Below are positions 40,746-51,256 of a DNA stretch of 62,062 nucleotides, in pieces; position 1 is the first letter of the stretch; each line of letters starts with the position of its first letter. The translations under genes were made by a program, and so were the position numbers. This DNA comes from Lachnospiraceae bacterium (lineage in GTDB: Bacteria; Bacillota; Clostridia; Lachnospirales; Lachnospiraceae), in assembly GCA_024680815.1 (NCBI GenBank), contig JAILBQ010000009.1:1-62062 (forward strand), in the 5' to 3' direction. Under the pieces are notes generated by a model. It saw nothing but the letters and a program-made list of their open reading frames with translations, was not told the origin of the DNA and did no database searches.

Positions 40746-42182
40746 ATGGCGAACAAATATCTGGCAATCGATTTCGGCGCGTCCAGCGGGCGCCTGATAA
40801 TCAGCAGCGTCGTAAACGGGAAAATCGTGTTAAAGGAGATGCACCGCTTCGACAACGGGCCGAAAAAGGTAAACGGACATCTGTGCTGGGATATTGATGC
40901 TTTGTTTAACGAGGTGAAGACCGGTCTTAAAAAATGCGGGGAGGCCGGAGAAATTCCCGACTATCTGGGGGTGGATACCTGGGGAGTGGATTATGTGCTT
41001 CTGGACAAAGAGGGAAAGATCCTGGGCCCCACCTATTCCTACAGGGACCACAGAACCAAAGGGATGGATGAAGAGGTTTATAAGATCATTCCCGAAAAGG
41101 AGCTCTATGCGCGCACCGGAATTCAGAAGGCCATATTCAATACCGTTTATCAGCTGATGGCGGTAAAGCTTCAGGAACCTGAAAATATGGAGAAGGCCGA
41201 GACTTTCCTGCATCTTCCCGATTATTTTGAATACCTTCTTACCGGTATCGCCAAAAACGAATATACCGAGGCCACAACCGGGAATCTTGTGAATCCGAAA
41301 ACCCACGACTGGGACTATGAGCTCATAGAAATGCTGGGCTTCAACAAGGCGATGTTCAAGCCCCTGCAGAAGCCCGGAACGGTGCTGGGACATTTTAAGC
41401 AGGAGCTTATCGACGAGGTGGGCTTCGACTGCGAGGTGGTTATGGTGGGCTCCCACGATACAGCCTCCGCCGTCCTTTCTGTGCCCATTTTGGAGGATCT
41501 CGATAATCTCTATATAAGCTCCGGAACCTGGTCTCTTATGGGAATTGAAAATAAGGAGGCTATTCTTACGCCGGAGAGTCAGAGGTTCAATCTCACCAAT
41601 GAGGGGGGCTACGACTACCGTTTCCGTTATCTGAAAAATATTATGGGACTCTGGATGATACAGCAGGTGCGGCACGAGACAGGGGATGCCTACACCTGGG
41701 ATCAGCTTGCAAAGGAAGCCTGCAGGAATCTCGATTTCCCTTCCAGGGTCAATGTGGACGATGACTGTTTCCTGGCTCCGGACAACATGACGAAAGCCAT
41801 TCAGGATTATTGCCGCGACCGGGCCATGCAGGTGCCGGAGAGTATAGGAGAGATCGCGAGCGTGGTCTATCAGAGCCTGGTGGAGGATTACAGCCGGACC
41901 GTGGATGTGCTGGAGGAAATGGCGGGACGGAGATTCAATACGATTCATATTGTGGGCGGCGGCTCCATGAATCCCTTTATAAACGGGCTCACCGCAAGGC
42001 GCACGGGACGCACGGTTGTTGCCGGACCCGGGGAGGCCACCGCCATAGGAAATGTGGCGGCCCAGATGATTTACGCAGGGGAGTTTGAGGGGCTTAAGGA
42101 AGTCAGGAAGTGTATTTATGAGAGCTTCGGGGTACGGGAGTATAAGCCGGAGGATGAGCTGATTGCGGCAGGCAAACTGTAA
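40746..42182 (+). CDS. rhaB: Rhamnulokinase
   Basis: Phosphorylates L-rhamnulose to L-rhamnulose 1-phosphate with ATP. A FGGY-family kinase of 478 residues: AIDFGASSGRLIIS phosphate motif at the N-terminus, HRFDNGP, WGVDYVLLD, GSHDTASAV in the middle and IHIVGGGSMNPFINGLTA near the C-terminus, matching RhaB. The start follows CGGAAAGGAA. It lies 26 bases after the regulator gene and 26 bases before rhaA. Confidence 0.95.
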   Translation: MANKYLAIDFGASSGRLIISSVVNGKIVLKEMHRFDNGPKKVNGHLCWDIDALFNEVKTGLKKCGEAGEIPDYLGVDTWGVDYVLLDKEGKILGPTYSYRDHRTKGMDEEVYKIIPEKELYARTGIQKAIFNTVYQLMAVKLQEPENMEKAETFLHLPDYFEYLLTGIAKNEYTEATTGNLVNPKTHDWDYELIEMLGFNKAMFKPLQKPGTVLGHFKQELIDEVGFDCEVVMVGSHDTASAVLSVPILEDLDNLYISSGTWSLMGIENKEAILTPESQRFNLTNEGGYDYRFRYLKNIMGLWMIQQVRHETGDAYTWDQLAKEACRNLDFPSRVNVDDDCFLAPDNMTKAIQDYCRDRAMQVPESIGEIASVVYQSLVEDYSRTVDVLEEMAGRRFNTIHIVGGGSMNPFINGLTARRTGRTVVAGPGEATAIGNVAAQMIYAGEFEGLKEVRKCIYESFGVREYKPEDELIAAGKL

Positions 42183-42208
42183 GCGGACAAGAGAAAGGAG
42201 GAGGAGTG

Positions 42209-43468
42209 ATGAGTGTGGATTCGAATTATGAGGTGGCGAGGGAGTTTTATAAAAAGCAGGGAGTGGATACGGATGAGGCCTTAAAGAAGCTTGGTCAGTT
42301 CAGCATTTCCATGCATTGCTGGCAGGGTGATGATGTGGTGGGCTTTGACCAGGACGGCCCCCTGTCCGGAGGAATTCAGACAACCGGCAATTATCCGGGA
42401 AGGGCGAGGAATCCGGAGGAGCTTATGGCTGATATAGAGAAGGCCCTGTCCCTGATTCCGGGAGAGCACCGCCTTAACCTTCACGCCTGCTACGCGATTT
42501 TTGAGGATGGCGAAAAAGCGGACAGGGACAGGATAGAGCCGAAGCATTTTAAGAAATGGGTGGAATTCGGCAAGCGCATCGGCTTAAAGGGGATCGATTT
42601 TAATCCCACGATTTTCTCCCATTCCATGATGGTGGACGGCCTGTCCCTTACAAGTCCCAAAAAGGAGGTGCGGGATTTCTGGATCAACCACTGCAAAGCC
42701 TGCATCAGGATTTCGGAATATCTGGCGGAGGAATTCAATACCCACTGCGAGATGAACATCTGGATTCCGGACGGCTTAAAGGACGTTCCGGCGGATCGAA
42801 TGGGGCCCAGGAAGCGCTATGCGGAAAGTCTGGATGAGATTCTTTCGATGCCCTATGATAAGACTAAGGTGCTGATTACCCTGGAATCCAAGGTCTTCGG
42901 TATCGGTCTTGAGAGCTATACGGCGGGCAGCGCGGAATTTACCGCGGGCTATGCCTATACCCGTCATATTCTCCCGCTCATGGATAACGGTCATTACCAT
43001 CCGACCGAGGTGGTGAGCGATAAAATTTCGTCGATGCTGCTTTTTAACGAGAAGCTGGCGCTCCATGTGACCCGTGGAGTAAGGTGGGATTCAGACCATG
43101 TGGTGCTGCTGGATGATGAGACGAAGGAGATCGCGAAGGAGATCGTACGCAACGATGCCATGGACCGCGTTATGGTGGGGCTCGATTTCTTTGATGCCTC
43201 CATCAACCGGATCAGTGCCTGGACAGTCGGGATGCGCAATTTCCAGAAGGCCATGCTTTCCGCTCTGCTTACACCCTTCGATAAATTAAAGACCCTTCAG
43301 GAGGAGTCGCGCTTCACCGAGCTCATGGCCCTTCAGGAGGAGCTTAAAACCTATCCCCTGGGACTTGTGTGGGATAAGTTCTGTGCGGACAAAGGTGCCC
43401 CTGTGGGTGAAAACTGGATTGACGAAATGCTCGCCTATGAAAAGGACGTGCTCTTAAAGAGAGGCTGA
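42209..43468 (+). CDS. rhaA: L-rhamnose isomerase
   Basis: Converts L-rhamnose to L-rhamnulose; a Mn-dependent TIM-barrel enzyme of 419 residues. Typical RhaA segments are FSISMHCWQGDDVVGFD near the start, NLHACYAI, GIDFNPTIFSHSM (metal region), NIWIPDGLKD, LESKVFGIGLESY and VRWDSDHVV. The start is ATG 42209 after AAAGGAGGAGG. It closes the microcompartment operon at a bidirectional terminator. A rhamnulose-1-phosphate aldolase does not follow. Confidence 0.96.
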   Translation: MSVDSNYEVAREFYKKQGVDTDEALKKLGQFSISMHCWQGDDVVGFDQDGPLSGGIQTTGNYPGRARNPEELMADIEKALSLIPGEHRLNLHACYAIFEDGEKADRDRIEPKHFKKWVEFGKRIGLKGIDFNPTIFSHSMMVDGLSLTSPKKEVRDFWINHCKACIRISEYLAEEFNTHCEMNIWIPDGLKDVPADRMGPRKRYAESLDEILSMPYDKTKVLITLESKVFGIGLESYTAGSAEFTAGYAYTRHILPLMDNGHYHPTEVVSDKISSMLLFNEKLALHVTRGVRWDSDHVVLLDDETKEIAKEIVRNDAMDRVMVGLDFFDASINRISAWTVGMRNFQKAMLSALLTPFDKLKTLQEESRFTELMALQEELKTYPLGLVWDKFCADKGAPVGENWIDEMLAYEKDVLLKRG

Positions 43469-43477
43469 ATATTTAAA

Positions 43478-43509
43478 GAAAAAGGGCTGCGCTTTGACGC
43501 AGCCCTTTT
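43478..43509 (+). terminator. Bidirectional terminator after rhaA
   Basis: GGGCTGCG (43484-43491) pairs with CGCAGCCC (43498-43505) around a CTTTGA loop, flanked by A and T runs. It serves rhaA and the convergent lipoprotein gene. Confidence 0.9.
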
Positions 43510-43522
43510 CTGATGCGGTTTT

Positions 43523-46216
43523 TTATTTCCAGGGGCTCTTTCCGTAGCTGCCGGGTTTTTTGCCGGTGTCTTTCAAGAAGCGGTAGCGGTAGCCGTCCTG
43601 CTCTATATTATCCGTGTCATAGAGCATCATGGATTCGCCGTAGGGCTCCAGCACATGGAAGAACTGTTCCACGTAATCTCCGTCCTTAATATAGAGTACC
43701 CGGGCATCTATGCCGTGTTCACGGGATTTTCCGTCCCAACGGCAGCCTGTAGTGTCACGGGTCTCCCTGGCTGCAACAAAACCATGGAAGCTTGCACAGG
43801 CTTTTTCGTCCGAGGAGCAGCAGGTAAGGGTTCCGGCGTTGCTGCACCAGCTGACATTGGAATGGAAGCCGTACCACTCCAGCTCTCCTGTACCGTCCAT
43901 GTTGAGCTTTATCCAGGCGTCATTCTTTCCGTCGGTATTTTCAGGGAGAGTCACCTTTCCGTTTTCATCTATGCCGTCATAGAGCTTATAGGTTCCGCTG
44001 TCATCAAGGACATGGTCAAAGGAGGACCAGTCAGGAAGTTCACCCTTTGCAATGGCTTTATTCTTATAGTCAAGCTGCATATCGTATACTTCCTTATAGT
44101 ACTCCTGTCTGTCCACGTGGTCGAAGTTCTCCCCGTCCACCTCCAGGATCTGGAACCTGAGGAAAAGACCGTTGGGACCGATTCCCTTTCCGAGATCCAC
44201 CAGGCCGTCCCCGTCTATTAAGTGCCAGGAACCGTCGGCATATGCGAGATTATAAACATAACACATAGGAGCGGCATTCATCACGGCATCGATCTTCTCC
44301 TGAGTGTCATCATCTATCTCATCATTTGCGTAGTCGTCCGCATGCCTGCTCTTCGTAGGCTCTACATAATTCTTGTCAAAGAAGTCCTGATAGGATTTGT
44401 ATACGTCTCCGTATACATCCGAAATCCCGAGAATAGCAGTGACACAGGGGATTCCTGAAGCTACCAGCATATCCCTCATAAGGTATGCCCTGCCCTCGTT
44501 ATAAAGCCCGTGGCCTTTAAGGGATTTTCTGATCTCTTCCTTCTTTGCTACCTGTTTTTCGTCCGCGTGCTTCGTATCATATCTGTCGGTCTCATAATCG
44601 TAGATATAGTCGGCTCTGGCAAATTTTCCCACACGCTCCAGCTTCCTGACCTCATCCTTGTCGGTATCAAGAACGTAGTCGCTGAGAGCCTTGATCTCTT
44701 TATCCTTTCCGCTCTTCAGCTTATAGTCTTTTATATCCGTGCTGAGGGAGGAAAGCAATTTATTAAGGTCTCCCAGGTTTGCATTCAGGAAGGCGGGACC
44801 GTATTCAAAATATTCAATGCTTCCCAGGGAATCGGTAGCCTGGGACTCATCAAAGGAACAGAACATTGCATGACCCAAAGCCGCACAGCCGAAGCCTGCA
44901 TGAGAGCAGTAAATGTCCTGCTCATACTTTCCGGTTTTTTTATCCAGCGTTACAGGGAACATATCCGGTGCGCAATGGAATATCTTCAGGTTCTTTGCGT
45001 CATATATACCCGTTTTGATCTCCCACAGGCCGATTCCCTCAAAGCCTCTGGGATAATCGATTTCCGTTACGGAAGGCTCTATATACTTTACGTGGCCGTT
45101 TACCGGATCAAAGTAGAGATTCCCGCCTTTCATAGGGTACTTCTTGTCCCTGGGGGTGGGAGCATAGCCCGTAAGACCGTCCCGGACCTCACCGCTCTTT
45201 ATCTTAAGTGTCGGGAAATCCCCGGCTTTCTTCATGGCAGCCTCTGCGTCCGCTCCGTCCCGGGCAAGTATCATGTTATTTCCTTTGACCTTTACGAAGA
45301 TAATATCCCCGTCTGCCGCGACCTTGTATGGATACAGAGGATCGGTATCGTTAGTATATTTTGTGATGGCAGAGTACAGATCATCCATGTAATAATCACC
45401 GTCATGGAGGTCATTCGAGCCGAGGTTAAAGTCGATCCTGCCGCCTTCCTTCGACTGCAGCCAGTACTCATCATAGCCCCATTTTTTAAGGTCAGCTCCT
45501 TTGATAAGCTTGCCCATATCCTCTACGGCGCAGACCCTGTACATGCAGTCGGAGAGAACCGGGATATCCGTATCGGAATCCTCATCGTAATCTGAAGCTT
45601 CAGCGTCAGTACTGCCTGCGTCGCTGCCGTCAGCTACCACGGTGCTGTTCTTTTTGCTGCCCTTTTTAAAATCGGCAAAGGCTTTTGCTCCGTCCACGCC
45701 GTCCCTGACGTAATAGTACTGAAGGGAGCCTTCTCCCATGTTCAGAATAAGAACGTCCCCCTTTACCTCAAAGGTATAAATCGGATTGCCGAACATAGAG
45801 ATATTGCCCTTATCATCCCATTCGAGCTCGTTGTCCGCAGCGTCGGTTCCGGAGGAATTCATGTTCATCCGGCCTGTATGATCCTTTTCCAGAAAGATAA
45901 AGCCGTTCATTGCCACTTCGTCATGATCGAGCTCCATCCAGGTGTCCCCGTTATTTATGGCATAGGTCCACATATCATAGTGCCCGGGGATTTCGGAGGA
46001 GTCAGCCTTTTCCTCCGTCGTGGCATCCTCTTATTTTTCGGCGTCCTTCGTCTTGTCCTTTTTACCGAAGACCTTGGAAAAAAGACCGCCCTTTTCAGAG
46101 AATTCCGTTTTTTCCTTTCTTTCCGCAGCTTCCGCTTTTTTGCCGCAGCCTGCCGTCATGGACATAATCAGTGCCGCAACCAGCAAAATACTCAAAAGCT
46201 TTTTTGTGATCCTCAT
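43523..46216 (-). pseudogene. Large transglutaminase-like lipoprotein, interrupted by one in-frame TAA
   Basis: One reading frame of 898 codons runs from ATG 46216 to 43523, broken only by TAA at 46033-46031. Residues 1-24 are a lipoprotein signal with lipobox MTAGC. A Lys/Glu-rich tether follows, and the stop falls in that tether (AEK-stop-EDATTEEK). Downstream, without a good ribosome site, the frame holds 816 residues from ATG 45973 on: repeated WMELD/WIKLNMDGTG-type beta modules and a middle part like a transglutaminase core (YLMRDMLVASGIPCVTAILG, NLAYADGSWHLIDGD). The expected catalytic Cys and His are not evident, so the core may be non-catalytic. It may be a recent pseudogene, a readthrough case, or a sequencing error. 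The family is not recognised by name. Confidence 0.75.
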
Positions 46217-46540
46217 AAAATCCTCCTTTGAATTCTTAATAATGGAATTATCTCACAATGCCTGAAAAAAATCCACTGATGAAAACAGGCATTATACGGC
46301 CTTAAACGGCATAAAGGGACTCTCACAGGTGACAAAATAAGGATTTTAAAAAAAAATATTTGTTTTACCCTTAATTTTTCCTGCCTGCCTCCGATATATA
46401 TAGCAGAAAGACAAATACAAATACAACAATTCTTTTTCATGTTCACTCCTGATTGACGAACAAGCCTCCCGGACGGAATGCCGCACCTCCCGGAGGCTTT
46501 CGTCATTGTGATTGTTATTTTCCTTTTTTTCAACTATAAT
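46217..46540 (+). promoter_or_regulatory. Divergent intergenic region with sortase promoter
   Basis: The 332-base gap has no gene that I can see. AGGAGG lies next to the lipoprotein start (minus strand, 46217-46226). A GC-rich stretch with GCCTCC (46470-46475) and GGAGGC may form a weak hairpin. TTGTTA (46512-46517), 17-base spacer and TATAAT (46535-46540) form a good plus-strand promoter. Its -10 box is only 8 bases before the sortase ATG. Confidence 0.55.
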
Positions 46541-46548
46541 TACTCTCT

Positions 46549-47367
46549 ATGAAAAGAAATGTGGTTCGGACAGTCTGTATTCTTATAGCTCTTTGCTGCT
46601 TCGGATATCTGGGGTTTTACTATTACCAGATGAAGCGGAATGCCGAGGACGCCGCGGCAATGGAGGAGCTGTCAAAACGCTCGGATCATTCCATGACAGT
46701 ATATACTCCGCCTGAGCCTGAGGAAGATAAGGCTCAGGAGGAAGAGGAAGGCGGCAAGGAGGAGCCGAAGGAGCGCAGGCTCTATGTTCTGGGGCAGTAT
46801 CAGTCCCTCTATGAAAAAAACAAAAACTTCATCGGCTGGATAGCCATTGACGGAACAAATATTAACTATCCGGTCATGAAGTCCATTTACGGCAACGGGG
46901 AATTCTATCTGGATCATAATTTCGACGGGGAAGAGGATAAGAACGGAACCCTCTTTATGGATGATGACTGTGATATAATCCGTCCCAGCGAGAACTGGAT
47001 AATCTACGGCCACAACATGAAATCCGGGAAGATGTTCGGGGATCTTACGGATTATAAATCAGAGGCGTTTTACCGGGAGCATCCGGTGGTAAAATTTGAT
47101 ACCATATACGAGCAGGGCATCTATGACGTGATGTATGCCTTTGAGTCCAGAGTCTATCAGGAAAGCACGATAGCTTTTAAATATTATCAGTTCATAGATC
47201 CGGCCTCCGAGGCGGAGTTCGATTCCGCCATGAGGGAAATGGCTGCGGATTCATTCTATGATACAGGCGTTACCGCACAGTATGGCGACAGGCTCCTGCT
47301 TCTCTCAACCTGTGACTACAACGAGGATAACGGGCGCTTTGTAGTAGTCTGCCGCAGAAGAGACTGA
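46549..47367 (+). CDS. srtB: Class B sortase
   Basis: A membrane-anchored cysteine transpeptidase of 272 residues that links surface proteins to peptidoglycan or to each other. Residues 7-27 are an uncleaved signal anchor; a charged Glu-rich stalk runs to about residue 75. The catalytic domain has GWIAIDGTNINYPVM, the His in IIYGHNMKSG, the Cys in LLLSTCDY and the Arg in NGRFVVVCRR, all as in sortase B. No protein with a recognisable sorting signal is in the window. The ATG has no ribosome site and sits 8 bases after a -10 box, so the mRNA may be leaderless; GTG 46561 is an alternative. Confidence 0.92.
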   Translation: MKRNVVRTVCILIALCCFGYLGFYYYQMKRNAEDAAAMEELSKRSDHSMTVYTPPEPEEDKAQEEEEGGKEEPKERRLYVLGQYQSLYEKNKNFIGWIAIDGTNINYPVMKSIYGNGEFYLDHNFDGEEDKNGTLFMDDDCDIIRPSENWIIYGHNMKSGKMFGDLTDYKSEAFYREHPVVKFDTIYEQGIYDVMYAFESRVYQESTIAFKYYQFIDPASEAEFDSAMREMAADSFYDTGVTAQYGDRLLLLSTCDYNEDNGRFVVVCRRRD

Positions 47368-47399
47368 TTCGGCGGAAGATAAAATGAAAGGCTAAAAAT

Positions 47400-49031
47400 A
47401 TGAACGGAGCTGAGGCAATTGTAAAATGTCTTAAAAGCGAGGGGGTTGAAATCGTCTTCGGCTATTCCGGAGTCGCCATCGACCCTTTCTGGAACGCGCT
47501 TAAAGACAGCGGAATAAAGGGTGTGCTGGTCCGCACCGAGCAGAACGCGGGCCATGCTGCCAGCGGCTATGCCAGGGTAAGCGAAAAAGTCGGAGTCTGC
47601 GCCGTAACAAGCGGACCCGGGGCAACGAATCTTTTAACCGGTATCGCCACCGCCTATGCCGATTCGATTCCGCTGGTGTGCATAACGGGTCAGGTGGAAA
47701 CCTCCCAGATAGGCTCCGATGTCTTTCAGGAGGCCGATGTTATAGGCGCGGCGGAATCCTTTGTCAAATACAGCTTTCTTGTAAAGGATGTGCGCGACCT
47801 TCCCCGTGTCTTTCATGAGGCATTTTATATCGCCGGAAGCGGGAGAAAGGGACCGGTTCTTATCGATGTGCCCCAGGACGTACAGGAGGCCTCGATCCGT
47901 GATTTTACTTATCCGGAGTCCGATCCAGCGCTCCGCACCTACAAGCCCACGGTCAGGGGCCACATCGTGCAGATAAGAAAGGTGGCCAAAGAGCTTGAAA
48001 AGGCTAAACGCCCCCTTGTCTGCTGCGGCGGAGGGATTCATTTAAGCGGGGCTGGCGAGGAATTCAGGGCCTTTGTGGAAAAGTTCCGGCTTCCGGTGGT
48101 CTGGACCATGATGGGACTTGGAGTGCTTCCGACAGAGCATGAAATGGGGCTCGGGATGGTGGGAAACAACGGTCATTCCAATGCCAACCGGGCCATGCGG
48201 GAATGCGATCTTCTGATTATGATGGGAGCCAGGGTGGCGGACAGGGCCGTGGCTGATCCCGATCTGACCTTTGACGGAAAGGTTCTGGTGCATATAGATG
48301 TGGATCCTGCGGAAATCGGGAAAAACGTGGGCCCGACGATCCCGATTGTGGGGGATGTGAAGCATATCCTCGCTGATCTTCTGGATATGGATATAAAATG
48401 CCGGCCCCATGAGGACTGGATTGCCGCGCTGTATGAATACCGCTCGGAGAGGCGTACACTTTCCCAGGCGGCAAAGGGAAAGAGCGGTTTTGTGGACGCG
48501 CCGAAATTTGTCGCTCTCTTAAGCTCCATGCTAAAGGAGGACGCAGTGTATGTGGCGGATGTAGGGCAGAACCAGATTATAAGCTGCCTGAACTGTGAGA
48601 TAAGGAAAGGGAGATTTTTAACCTCCGGAGGAATGGGAACCATGGGCTATTCGATTCCCGCGGCTCTGGGCGCGAAGAAAGCCGACCCGGAGAGGCAGGT
48701 GGTTGCTGTCTGCGGGGACGGAGCCTTCCAGATGTCCATGATGGAGCTGGCCCTGATTCATCAGGAGAAGCTGCCGATTAAAATCGTGGTGGTTAAAAAC
48801 AGCTATCTCGGCCTTGTCAGAGAGCATCAGAAAAAAACATATCCCGGAGATTATACTATGGTGGCTTTGGGAGACGAGCCTGATTTAAAGCATATTGCGG
48901 CGGCCTACGGAATAGACTGGTTCCTGGCGTCGGAGATGAAGGGGCTTAAGGAGAGGATAAAGAAGTTTCTGGACTCGGAAGACGGAGCGCTCCTGGAGGT
49001 GCGCATTGATCCGATGGTTGACATAAAGTAA
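47400..49031 (+). CDS. ilvB: Acetolactate synthase large (catalytic) subunit
   Basis: First common step of valine, leucine and isoleucine synthesis: joins two pyruvates, or pyruvate and 2-oxobutyrate, using thiamine diphosphate and FAD. The 543-residue protein has the catalytic Glu in RTEQNAGHAASGYAR, TSGPGATNLLTGIATAY, and the ThDP motif GDGAFQMSMMELA ending in KNSYLGL. Length is slightly short for the family but complete. It starts 32 bases after the sortase gene with no visible promoter, leader peptide or T-box between, so it may rely on readthrough from srtB or an unseen promoter. Two small-subunit genes follow. Confidence 0.95.
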   Translation: MNGAEAIVKCLKSEGVEIVFGYSGVAIDPFWNALKDSGIKGVLVRTEQNAGHAASGYARVSEKVGVCAVTSGPGATNLLTGIATAYADSIPLVCITGQVETSQIGSDVFQEADVIGAAESFVKYSFLVKDVRDLPRVFHEAFYIAGSGRKGPVLIDVPQDVQEASIRDFTYPESDPALRTYKPTVRGHIVQIRKVAKELEKAKRPLVCCGGGIHLSGAGEEFRAFVEKFRLPVVWTMMGLGVLPTEHEMGLGMVGNNGHSNANRAMRECDLLIMMGARVADRAVADPDLTFDGKVLVHIDVDPAEIGKNVGPTIPIVGDVKHILADLLDMDIKCRPHEDWIAALYEYRSERRTLSQAAKGKSGFVDAPKFVALLSSMLKEDAVYVADVGQNQIISCLNCEIRKGRFLTSGGMGTMGYSIPAALGAKKADPERQVVAVCGDGAFQMSMMELALIHQEKLPIKIVVVKNSYLGLVREHQKKTYPGDYTMVALGDEPDLKHIAAAYGIDWFLASEMKGLKERIKKFLDSEDGALLEVRIDPMVDIK

Positions 49032-49045
49032 AGAAAAGGAGAAGT

Positions 49046-49528
49046 ATGAAAAAAATATATTCCGTACTGGTGGAGAACCGCTCCGGCGTGCTTTCAAAGG
49101 TGTCGGGCCTGTTCGCCAGAAGAAGCTTCAATATTGATTCCCTCGCGGTGGGGGAGACCGAGGATTCGGCGGTTTCCTGCATGACCATCGTCTCCAGCGG
49201 CGACAGGCATACCATCGAGCAGATTGAAAAGCAGCTCAATAAAAAGATCGACGTCATAAAGATCAAGACCTTTGAGGAGGAGGAATCCGTAAGCCGGGAG
49301 CTGATGCTCGTAAAGGTCAGGTACAACAAGTCGAACCGCAAGGAAATCATGGAGATCTGCGAGGCTATGAAAGCCGATATCGTGGATATGTCCGAAAATC
49401 TTATGATGATCCAGCTCTGCGACAGACCGGAGCGCACTGCCATGATGATCCGCCTCTTATCCGGAATCAGCATAGTGGAAATGGCCCGGACCGGGACCCT
49501 GGCCCTTCCGAAATGCCGGATGAGCTGA
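49046..49528 (+). CDS. ilvN: Acetolactate synthase small subunit, copy 1
   Basis: Regulatory subunit that activates IlvB and gives valine feedback. The 160-residue protein has the N-terminal ACT domain (YSVLVENRSGVLSKVSGLF, RRSFNIDSLAVGET) and the C-terminal half with MARTGTLAL. It begins 14 bases after ilvB behind AAAAGGAGAAG. A second, related but distinct small subunit is encoded just downstream. Confidence 0.95.
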   Translation: MKKIYSVLVENRSGVLSKVSGLFARRSFNIDSLAVGETEDSAVSCMTIVSSGDRHTIEQIEKQLNKKIDVIKIKTFEEEESVSRELMLVKVRYNKSNRKEIMEICEAMKADIVDMSENLMMIQLCDRPERTAMMIRLLSGISIVEMARTGTLALPKCRMS

Positions 49529-49533
49529 CAGGT

Positions 49534-49562
49534 TTGACAATCCCCCGAAAGAGAGATACACT
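49534..49562 (+). promoter_or_regulatory. Promoter before the second small-subunit gene
   Basis: TTGACA (49534-49539), 17-base spacer, TACACT (49557-49562). It lies between the two small-subunit genes. The predicted transcript would begin near 49569 and so starts with the shared 19-base repeat. Confidence 0.55.
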
Positions 49563-49569
49563 TACGATT

Positions 49570-49588
49570 TGAAAGTGTTGCGCTGCGA
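49570..49588 (+). repeat. Copy of the left end of the 34369 palindrome
   Basis: TGAAAGTGTTGCGCTGCGA is identical to 34370-34388. The rest of the palindrome is absent. It lies in the leader of the second small-subunit gene. Confidence 0.85.
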
Positions 49589-49601
49589 TAAGAGGTTTCA
49601 G

Positions 49602-50108
49602 ATGCATACCAGAGTTTTTCAGCTTCTGGTGGACAACACCTCCGGCGTCTTAAGCCGGATTTCGGGGCTGTTTTCCAGAAGAGGCTATAATATCGAAAGT
49701 ATAACGGCAGGTGTAACGGCCGATCCGCGTTTTACGCGTATAACGATTGTCACCAGCGGAGACGACGACATTCTCGAGCAGATCGAAAAGCAGCTGGCAA
49801 AGCTCATTGATGTGCGTTCCGTGAAGGAGCTGAAGCCGGAAAATTCGGTGTACCGGGAGCTCTGTCTGATAAAAGTTGAGGTTGAGCCCGAAAAGATGCA
49901 GAATGTCATCGCGCTGGCCGGGATTTACCACGCCACCATCGAGGATCTGACCGAGAATTCCCTTATGATCGTCATTACGGAAAATCAGAGCAAGATCGAC
50001 ACCTTCATAAACGTCCTCACAAAGTCGGAATATAAGATACTGGAAATCGCCCGCACCGGCATAGCCGGCCTCCAGCGCGGAACCGACGGTGTTATCTGGT
50101 TCGACTGA
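49602..50108 (+). CDS. ilvN: Acetolactate synthase small subunit, copy 2
   Basis: A second ACT-domain regulatory subunit, 168 residues: VFQLLVDNTSGVLSRISGLF, RRGYNIESITAG, then LEIARTGIAGLQRGTDG at the end. It is closer to the standard IlvH/IlvN length than copy 1 and differs from it widely, so this is not a recent duplicate. The ATG 49602 follows AAGAGG; a TTG at 49569 would read through the repeat and is less likely. The two might pair with different large subunits or make one mixed regulatory unit as in enzymes with doubled ACT domains. Confidence 0.93.
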   Translation: MHTRVFQLLVDNTSGVLSRISGLFSRRGYNIESITAGVTADPRFTRITIVTSGDDDILEQIEKQLAKLIDVRSVKELKPENSVYRELCLIKVEVEPEKMQNVIALAGIYHATIEDLTENSLMIVITENQSKIDTFINVLTKSEYKILEIARTGIAGLQRGTDGVIWFD

Positions 50109-51221
<1,113 letters not shown>

Positions 51222-51256
51222 CGTTTTTAAGTCTCCTGTAAAGAGGAACGTATGGG

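Noticed and set aside
46031..46216. A separate 61-residue small lipoprotein gene
   Set aside because: The frame continues without shift into the large downstream body, and the signal plus charged tether is what the body lacks. A single interrupted gene explains both better, though a free short lipoprotein may be all that is now made.
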